From: Bradyrhizobium canariense
GTDB lineage: Bacteria; Pseudomonadota; Alphaproteobacteria; Rhizobiales; Xanthobacteraceae
Assembly: GCF_019402665.1 (NCBI RefSeq)
Contig: NZ_VSST01000065.1
Span: 1-46,229 of the forward strand
DNA: 46,229 nt
Reading direction: 5' to 3'
Made by a program: the position numbers and the translations under genes. The notes under the pieces were generated by a model that was not told the origin of the DNA, did no database searches, and saw only the letters and a program-made list of their open reading frames with translations. This document shows, one piece after another, positions 41,127 through 46,229 of the stretch; position 1 is the stretch's first letter, and every line of letters begins with the position of its first letter.

Positions 41127-41780
41127 TCACTGGCTTGCCCACACGATCCGCGCGATCCAGCCGACCTCGCTCACCGCCATCCTGCGCTCGGCCTGGGAGG
41201 CATCGAGCGGCTGCAAATCCACAGCCTTTGCGGTGCGGCGCTTCAGCGTCGCCACCGTCACCTCGCCCGCCTTAGTCTTCACCACCACGCGATCCCCTTT
41301 ACGGATCGGCACGCCGGGCGCGACCAGGATGATATCGCCGTCGCGATAGGCGGGCGCAAGCGCGTCGCCGGAAATCTGCAGCGCGAAGCTGTGGTTGTCC
41401 TCGGCGGCGGGAAGGGCAAATTCGGTCCAGCTCTTGCCGATGGGAAGGCCGGACTCGTCGAAGGCGCCGCTCGCGCCCGCCAGTGCCAAGCCGAGCAGCG
41501 GCACCGAGCGGCCGCCGCCTGCCTCGTCGCCGACCAGCCTGGCAAAAATGTCGATCGAGGAATCTGCCGCCGCCAGCGCTTTCGCGATCGATTCGGTCGA
41601 GGGCCAGCGCTCGCGGCCGTCGGAGGTGACGCGCTTGGACTTGTTGAAGGTGGTGGGATCGAGCCCGGCGCGCTTGGCGAGGCCCGACGGCGACAAGCCG
41701 GCGCGCGCCGCCAGCCGATCCAGCGCGCCCCAGATCTGGTCGTGAGTGAGGATCCTCTGCGCTTTGGCCTGCCTGACCAT
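41127..41780 (-). CDS. S24-type HTH regulator lacking the catalytic dyad
   Basis: A 217-residue repressor-like protein. Residues 15-75 form the HTH (LSPSGLAKRAGLDPTTFNKSKR), and 90-217 a LexA/CI-type S24 domain with PLLGLALAGASG at the usual cleavage region. In ISGDALAPAYRDGD the nucleophile Ser of SGxSM is Ala140, and in EVTVATLKRR the general-base Lys of LexA's TVKRLK is Ala177, so self-cleavage should be impossible. Regulation by cleavage is therefore unlikely; it may be a constitutive or ligand-controlled repressor. Palindromic AACCGGTT sites lie 45 to 113 bp upstream. The start at 41780 is chosen over 41801 from the family N-terminus. Confidence 0.88.
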   Translation of the reverse strand: MVRQAKAQRILTHDQIWGALDRLAARAGLSPSGLAKRAGLDPTTFNKSKRVTSDGRERWPSTESIAKALAAADSSIDIFARLVGDEAGGGRSVPLLGLALAGASGAFDESGLPIGKSWTEFALPAAEDNHSFALQISGDALAPAYRDGDIILVAPGVPIRKGDRVVVKTKAGEVTVATLKRRTAKAVDLQPLDASQAERRMAVSEVGWIARIVWASQ

Positions 41781-41824
41781 GAAAGGTCCAGCCCGTCGCA
41801 ACTCAGGAAAACTATCCTCGAATC

Positions 41825-41832
41825 AACCGGTT
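41825..41832. promoter_or_regulatory. AACCGGTT palindrome before the S24 regulator
   Basis: A perfect 8-bp palindrome 45 bp upstream of the regulator start, matching the core of the larger palindrome at 41875-41893, 52 bp away. Possible operator half of an autoregulatory pair. Confidence 0.4.
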
Positions 41833-41874
41833 TTCCGCTTTTTGCGCAAGGGGCGCGCTGAGCGTGTTTTCAAG

Positions 41875-41893
41875 CGAACCGGTTACCGGTTCG
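41875..41893. promoter_or_regulatory. 19-bp perfect palindrome, candidate operator
   Basis: CGAACCGGT-T-ACCGGTTCG is a perfect odd palindrome in the 290-bp gap between the S24-type regulator (leftward) and the DUF952 gene (rightward). It is the size and symmetry of a dimeric repressor site. Confidence 0.5.
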
Positions 41894-42070
41894 CACCAGG
41901 AAACGCGTCAAAGCAGGAAATTGGCGCTCCGCTTCGATTTCATCGGAACGGAAATGGCTCTAAGTCTTGAGTTCGGAGGGGGCGGCCATTACGGTCGCGC
42001 CCGGGTTTCAGGGACCCGCACGACCCAAAAACCCCAAAAGACTCAACGAGCAAACAGGGCTGCGTAAGCG

Positions 42071-42415
42071 GTGGTCAAGATCTACAAAATCTGTCCGGCC
42101 TCGGCCTGGCGTGAGGCGGAACGGCAGGGCGTCTACCGCGGCAGCGCGGACGATTCGCGCGACGGATTCATCCATTTCTCGACCGCCGCCCAGGTTCCCG
42201 AGACCCTGCACAAGCATTATGTCGGGCAGCGCGCGCTGTTCCTGGTCGAGGTCGACGGCGATGCGCTCGGTAGCGCATTGCGCTGGGAGCGTTCGCGCAA
42301 TGAGGAGCTGTTTCCGCATCTCTATGGCGAACTCGATCTCGGTGCGGTGATTGCCGTGATGAACCTCAACACGCGCTCCGACGGTGGCCACGATGTTCCG
42401 GAGCTTGCCCCGTGA
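42071..42415 (+). CDS. DUF952 domain protein
   Basis: A 114-residue protein beginning at a GTG (MVKIYKICPASAW). The DUF952 pattern is seen in DGFIHFSTAAQVPETLHKHY and LFLVEVDGDALG, ending in GELDLGAVI. Similar proteins are sometimes fused or linked to nucleotide or glutathione enzymes, but their function is unknown. Its stop overlaps the GTG start of pyrD (GTGA), so the two are translated together; this pairing is common in rhizobia. Confidence 0.9.
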   Translation: MVKIYKICPASAWREAERQGVYRGSADDSRDGFIHFSTAAQVPETLHKHYVGQRALFLVEVDGDALGSALRWERSRNEELFPHLYGELDLGAVIAVMNLNTRSDGGHDVPELAP

Positions 42416-43509
42416 TCCGCGCTTTCGACGCTCTCTCGCTGCCGGTGTTGCGTTGGCTCGATCCGGAGGATGCGCATCGCCTCGCGATCCAGGGCCTGCG
42501 CTTCCTGCCGCCGGGCAAGCCGCACGCTGACGATCCCAAGCTTGCGGTGCGTGCGTTCGGGCTCAACTTCCCCAATCCGATCGGCATGGCCGCGGGCTTC
42601 GACAAGAGCGCCGAAGTGCCAGATGCGCTGCTGCGGCTCGGCTTCGGCTTCGTCGAGATCGGCTCGGTGACGCCGAAGCCGCAAAGCGGCAATCCGCGGC
42701 CGCGGCTGTTTCGTCTGGAGCGCGACGAGGCCGTGATCAACCGCATGGGCTTCAACAATGACGGCGCGGAGACAGCGCTGCGCAGGCTCGCGGCGCGCGC
42801 GCAGCACGGCGGCATCGTCGGCGTCAATGTCGGCGCCAACAAGGATTCACCCGACCGCGTCAATGACTACGTCAAGCTGATCGAGACATTTGCGCCGGTC
42901 GCGAGCTATTTCACCGTCAACGTTTCCTCGCCGAACACGCCGGGCCTGCGCAATCTGCAGGAAGGCGCGCTGCTCGACGATCTCCTCGCCAGGGTGATCG
43001 ACGCGCGCGAGCGGGTGCGGCAAAAGGCCGGCGACACGCCGGTGCTGCTCAAGATCGCGCCGGATTTGAGCCTCGCCCAGCTCGACGACGTCGTGCAGGT
43101 CGCACGCTCGCGCCGGGTCGACGGCATGATCGTGTCGAACACCACGATCGCGCGGCCGAGCACGCTGCGCGAGGAAATGCGCGCCAAGGAGCAGGGCGGC
43201 CTGTCCGGCCGGCCGCTGTTCCGGCTGTCGACGCGGATGGTCGCGGAAACCTATGTGCGGGTCGAGGGCGCATTCCCCCTGATCGGCGTCGGCGGTGTGG
43301 ACTCGGGCGGCGCCGCGCTGACGAAAATCCGCGCCGGCGCGAGCCTGATCCAGCTCTATTCGTCGCTGGTCTACAAGGGCCTCGGCCTCGTCGACGAGAT
43401 CAAGCGCGATCTCGCCTCGACCCTATTGCGCACCGGGCGGGATTCTCTCTCCGAGATCGTCGGCTCCGACGCCGCCACGTTGACGGCGGAAGCCTGGCCG
43501 GGGATGTAG
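42412..43509 (+). CDS. pyrD: Dihydroorotate dehydrogenase (quinone), class 2
   Basis: A 365-residue FMN enzyme of pyrimidine synthesis that oxidises dihydroorotate to orotate with quinone, attached to the inner membrane. The N-terminal extension MIRAFDALSLPVLRWLDPEDAHRLAI is the class 2 membrane-binding helix pair. FNNDGAETALRRL, GVNVGANKDSPDR, TVNVSSPNTPGLRNLQ (catalytic Ser) and the FMN phosphate loop LIGVGGVDSGGAAL are all intact. The start is a GTG overlapping the DUF952 stop. Confidence 0.96.
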   Translation: MIRAFDALSLPVLRWLDPEDAHRLAIQGLRFLPPGKPHADDPKLAVRAFGLNFPNPIGMAAGFDKSAEVPDALLRLGFGFVEIGSVTPKPQSGNPRPRLFRLERDEAVINRMGFNNDGAETALRRLAARAQHGGIVGVNVGANKDSPDRVNDYVKLIETFAPVASYFTVNVSSPNTPGLRNLQEGALLDDLLARVIDARERVRQKAGDTPVLLKIAPDLSLAQLDDVVQVARSRRVDGMIVSNTTIARPSTLREEMRAKEQGGLSGRPLFRLSTRMVAETYVRVEGAFPLIGVGGVDSGGAALTKIRAGASLIQLYSSLVYKGLGLVDEIKRDLASTLLRTGRDSLSEIVGSDAATLTAEAWPGM

Positions 43510-43520
43510 CTCTTCGCCGC

Positions 43521-43605
43521 GTAGCCCGGATGGAGCGAAGCCCAATCCGGGATTCTATCCGCGGACGCGAAGGTCCCGGATTACGCTTTCGCTCCATCCG
43601 GGCTA
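43521..43605. repeat. Palindromic repeat (GTAGCCCGGATG family), copy 2
   Basis: GTAGCCCGGATGGAGCGAAGC at 43521-43541 and its near reverse complement ending GGCTAC at 43605 form a long hairpin between the convergent pyrD and MATE genes. It is related to the element at 40135-40222. Confidence 0.8.
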
Positions 43606-43609
43606 CGCG

Positions 43610-44941
43610 TTACAGCGACTGCTTCGAAAACGTCTTCCTGTACAGCGCCGGATAGCGCGCGGCCTGCAAGCCGCCGCGCGAGACGTAGGAGGCGATCAGC
43701 GCGCTCCACAGCCCGGCATTGCCGAACGATTGCAGCGCCCACCAGGTGGCGAGGAAGATCGCGAGTGAGGCCAGCATCAGATTGCGCATCTCGCGCGCCC
43801 AGGTCGCGCCGATATAGATGCCGTCGAAGCCGAAGGCGAACACGCCGGGAATCGGCGCAAGCACGACGAACGGCAGGAATTCCCGGGCGCCGCGACGGAC
43901 GGCTTCGCTCGTCGTCATGAAATCGATCAAGTTCGGTCCGAACAGCGCAAACAGCGCGGACACGACCAGCGCGAAGCCGAGCCCCCATAGCAGCACCAGC
44001 CGGGTCGAATCCGCAAATCCCCTGGCGTCGCGTGCGCCAAGCGTACGGCCGCAAAGCTGCTGGGCTGCGTTGGCAAGACCGTCGAGGAAGAAGGCGCTGA
44101 CCAGCAGAAAATTGTTGAGCACGGAATTGGCGGCCAGCGTGACGTCGCCAGCCCGCGCGCCCTTGGCGGTGAAAAACAGAAACACCGCGATCAGCGCCGC
44201 GGTGCGGATCAGGATGTCGGAATTCACCGCCAGCAGCCGCATCAGCTTGGCCCGGTCGAACAGCTCTGCGTATGACACCGCGAACCCACCGTCCGCATAG
44301 CGGCGGCAGACCATCATGCCGAGCCCGAATCCGGCCGCTTCGGACAGCAGCGCGGCGATCGCAGCACCGGCGATGCCGGTGTCGTAGACCAGCACCAGCA
44401 GGATCGTCGCGGCCGCGTTGACGAGATTGATGACAATTTGGAGCGCGAGCGCCGGATTGGCGCGGGCCTGGCCGACCAGCCAGCCGAGGATGACGTAATT
44501 GGCGAGCGCCAGCGGCGCCGACCAGATCCGGATCACGAAATAGGTCTTCGCCGCGCGCGTGACGCCTTCGCTGCCGCCCATCAGGTCGAACAGCACGGCG
44601 GCCAGCGGCAGTTGCAGCGCGATCAGGGCCATGCCGATCAGGCCCGCGACGATGAAGCCGCGCACCAGGATCGCGGTCAGCTCGCGCGTCTCGCCGGCGC
44701 CGAGCGCCTGCGCCGTGAAGGCGAGCGTGCTCATGCGCAGGAAGCCGAACAGCCAGAACAGGCAATCGAAGATGACGGACGCGATTGCGACGCCGCCGAG
44801 CAGCGCGGCATCGTCGAGCCGTCCGATCGCGGTGGTCGAGACCACCCCGATCAACGGCGTGGTGAGGTTGGCGACCATCGCCGGGCCTGCGATGGCGAAG
44901 ACCTGACGGGAACCGATCTTCAAGTGAACGGGTGCGTGCAT
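43610..44941 (-). CDS. MATE family efflux transporter (DinF/NorM-like)
   Basis: A 443-residue protein with 12 predicted helices in two homologous halves. FAIAGPAMVANLTTPLIGVVSTTAIGRL at the start is typical of the DinF branch, with Asp and Asn positions in helix 1. These carriers export cationic drugs or metabolites against H+ or Na+. The ATG lies one base after the stop of the MBL hydrolase gene (TGACATG), so they form a coupled pair; the reason is not evident. Confidence 0.93.
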   Translation of the reverse strand: MHAPVHLKIGSRQVFAIAGPAMVANLTTPLIGVVSTTAIGRLDDAALLGGVAIASVIFDCLFWLFGFLRMSTLAFTAQALGAGETRELTAILVRGFIVAGLIGMALIALQLPLAAVLFDLMGGSEGVTRAAKTYFVIRIWSAPLALANYVILGWLVGQARANPALALQIVINLVNAAATILLVLVYDTGIAGAAIAALLSEAAGFGLGMMVCRRYADGGFAVSYAELFDRAKLMRLLAVNSDILIRTAALIAVFLFFTAKGARAGDVTLAANSVLNNFLLVSAFFLDGLANAAQQLCGRTLGARDARGFADSTRLVLLWGLGFALVVSALFALFGPNLIDFMTTSEAVRRGAREFLPFVVLAPIPGVFAFGFDGIYIGATWAREMRNLMLASLAIFLATWWALQSFGNAGLWSALIASYVSRGGLQAARYPALYRKTFSKQSL

Positions 44942-44942
44942 G

Positions 44943-45677
44943 TCAGAACACGAGCACCATGCCGTCTTCGGCGGCGAGATGGGCGATGTCGTCGAGGCGC
45001 GACAGCACGTCTTCGCTCATATGGGTGAGGACGAGGCGTTTTGCGCTAATTTCGGGCAGGTGCTGTTCCAAGGTCTTCAGGCTGAGGTGATTCTTGACCA
45101 CCTTCTCGTACATATAGGCCTCGACGATGAAAAGGTCCGCGCTATGCGCCAGCGGAATGAGCGTCTCCGTCCATTCGGTATCGGCGCTGTAGGCCAGCGT
45201 GCGGCCCTCGGCCTCGATGCGATAGGCGAGGAACGGTCCGCCGGATTCGCCGTGCACGACGGGATAGGGCGTCACCGTCACCGCGCCGAAGCTTTGGCTC
45301 TGCCCGGGCGCGAGCTCGACGACCGACAGCTCGAAGCGCCGGTCCGTCTTGGAGGAATGCTCGAACAGAGCCTCCATCACCGTACGCAGCCGCGTCTCGA
45401 TGCCTTTGGGGCCGGCGATGGTGAGCGGCCGCGTCCGCCGCGAGAATTGCGCGTCGAGCAGGACAAACGGCAGCCCGGCAAAATGGTCGCCGTGGAAATG
45501 CGTGATCAGGATGAGATCGATCTCATTGCAGTCGATCTCGAGTCGCTTCAGCGCCGGCAGAGCCGACGCGCCGCAATCGATCAGGAAGTTGGCCTCGCGC
45601 CCCGAGACGTGGAAGCAGGTGTTGAGCCTGCCGCCCGATCCGAAGGCGTCGCCGCAGCCGACAAAGCGCAATTGCAT
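44943..45677 (-). CDS. MBL-fold metallohydrolase, RNase Z-like
   Basis: A 244-residue metallo-beta-lactamase-fold protein. FVGCGDAFGSGGRLNTCFHV opens the fold, THFHGDHFAG is the zinc-binding HxHxDH, and later His/Asp ligands occur in YPVVHGE, YSADTEW and LVLTHMS. Its compact form recalls RNase Z and related phosphodiesterases, but it lacks the long RNase Z exosite arm, so a tRNA-processing role is doubtful. It is the first gene of the pair with the MATE transporter. Confidence 0.88.
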   Translation of the reverse strand: MQLRFVGCGDAFGSGGRLNTCFHVSGREANFLIDCGASALPALKRLEIDCNEIDLILITHFHGDHFAGLPFVLLDAQFSRRTRPLTIAGPKGIETRLRTVMEALFEHSSKTDRRFELSVVELAPGQSQSFGAVTVTPYPVVHGESGGPFLAYRIEAEGRTLAYSADTEWTETLIPLAHSADLFIVEAYMYEKVVKNHLSLKTLEQHLPEISAKRLVLTHMSEDVLSRLDDIAHLAAEDGMVLVF

Positions 45678-45694
45678 CGGCCGCGAGCTCCCTA

Positions 45695-45743
45695 GAGCAT
45701 GATCCGGAAAAGTGTGAAGCGGTTTTCCGACAAGATCATGCTC
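45695..45743. repeat. Palindromic repeat (GCATGATCC family)
   Basis: GAGCATGATC (45695-45704) and GATCATGCTC (45734-45743) are perfect arms with CGGAAAA/TTTTCCG inside; the same family as the repeat at 32407-32455. Confidence 0.8.
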
Positions 45744-45755
45744 AAAACTAACGAC

Positions 45756-46058
45756 TTACCTGCGCGGCGCACCGAAAACGCGCATCAGCAGCCAGATCGG
45801 AATCACGATGACAGCGCCGAGCAGGAAGTAGCGCCACAGCCAGTTCACGGTGTCGAAGCCGAGATCCCACAAACGCTGGAACAGAAGACGAATGCTTAAG
45901 ATGATATTCCAGGGATCGAAGCCGATCGCCGCCAGCACGACGCCGACAAGGATCGAGAGCAGCACCAGGCGAAACGCGACCGCCAGCGGCGAGCCGCCGA
46001 GAAAGCGGTTCAGGCCGTCACCGCGGCCGGCCGGCAAATCTCTGACGTCGTGGGCCAT
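45756..46058 (-). CDS. DUF6460 small membrane protein
   Basis: A 100-residue protein with two membrane helices (about residues 28-46 and 75-95) and a conserved-looking middle FDPWNIILSIRLLFQRLWDLGFDTVNW. The start at 46058 (MAHDVRDL) follows GAGGAG; an ATG at 46133 would add 25 residues without a ribosome site. The function is unknown. The name DUF6460 comes from memory of similar rhizobial proteins. Confidence 0.8.
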   Translation of the reverse strand: MAHDVRDLPAGRGDGLNRFLGGSPLAVAFRLVLLSILVGVVLAAIGFDPWNIILSIRLLFQRLWDLGFDTVNWLWRYFLLGAVIVIPIWLLMRVFGAPRR

Positions 46059-46229
46059 CTCAAACTCCTCAGGGGATTCGACCCTATCATAGGGCAAGGC
46101 GGGGGACATGGGGAACCCGCAACGGGGCGTCAATCGGCTTACGGGATTTTAATTCGGGCAGGGCGGGTACGCCTTCGTTGCGAGATGATCGTGCCGCAGG
46201 CTCGCTGCAACCTCTCCCGCTTGCGAGGG
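46059..46229. other. Right edge of the window, no gene seen
   Basis: The last 171 bases hold no supported gene. The final 20 bases (CCTCTCCCGCTTGCGAGGG) are the start of a palindromic repeat of the same kind as inside 31630-31938. Confidence 0.5.

Noticed and set aside
44943..45677. Genuine RNase Z
   Set aside because: It has the HxHxDH motif but is shorter and lacks the long flexible exosite arm, so it is described only as RNase Z-like.

Overview
The window looks like a chromosome segment of an alphaproteobacterium of the Bradyrhizobium type (Hyphomicrobiales). The basis is GC-rich codon use, a class I (archaeal-type) lysyl-tRNA synthetase, Cys-rich repeat exported proteins, many lone solute-binding proteins, and several families of GC-rich palindromic intergenic repeats typical of that group. 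The genus is inferred from style; no 16S gene is present.

Layout. (1) 1-4763: right end of an integrated element, somewhat more AT-rich by eye. Read leftward it carries a tyrosine integrase, a hypothetical gene, an AlpA-type regulator, two small genes and a P4/D5-type SF3 helicase. It ends in the 3' half of a tRNA-Arg(CCU) gene, which is the attachment-site remnant; the intact tRNA should lie left of the window. (2) 4881-13407: chromosomal metabolism. There is a GYF_2/DUF2569 membrane protein, an amidohydrolase, a doxX-dsrE-tlpA redox operon with a divergent LysR, an acyl-CoA dehydrogenase, a small hydrolase, a ketopantoate-reductase-like enzyme and a LiuC-like enoyl-CoA hydratase. (3) 13537-16606: a TRAP-type binding protein without its membrane subunits, followed directly by a methyl-accepting chemotaxis protein. 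(4) 16652-21659: a LysR gene divergent from an FAD oxidoreductase plus a complete NitT/TauT-type ABC transporter.

(5) 21782-26912: an aromatic catabolic cluster made of gentisate 1,2-dioxygenase, a zeta-GST maleylpyruvate isomerase, a MarR regulator, a benzoate-CoA-ligase-type enzyme and an FAD monooxygenase like salicylyl-CoA 5-hydroxylase. Together they suggest conversion of salicylate (or a related ortho-substituted benzoate) to its CoA thioester, 5-hydroxylation, then gentisate cleavage. Two nearly identical 26-bp sites, one in the divergent dioxygenase/isomerase promoter region and one before the monooxygenase, are probable operators of the MarR protein. (6) 27182-38292: a triple Cys-rich-repeat exported protein, a CurA-like reductase, a DAACS symporter followed at once by a periplasmic binding protein, SnoaL and RidA proteins, an esterase coupled to a KstD-like flavoprotein, a SCO copper chaperone with a small membrane protein, and another lone binding protein. 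(7) 38473-46058: lysyl-tRNA synthetase, alpha carbonic anhydrase, an S24-type regulator that has lost both catalytic residues, DUF952-pyrD, an MBL hydrolase-MATE pair and a DUF6460 protein.

Points most worth following: the tRNA-Arg-integrated satellite-like element with a possible antisense RNA, the binding-protein/symporter and binding-protein/chemoreceptor pairs, the exported DoxX-DsrE-TlpA set, the shared operator of the salicylate/gentisate cluster, and the cleavage-dead S24 regulator with palindromic sites beside it. Function calls rest on motif recognition by eye; no database search was run.
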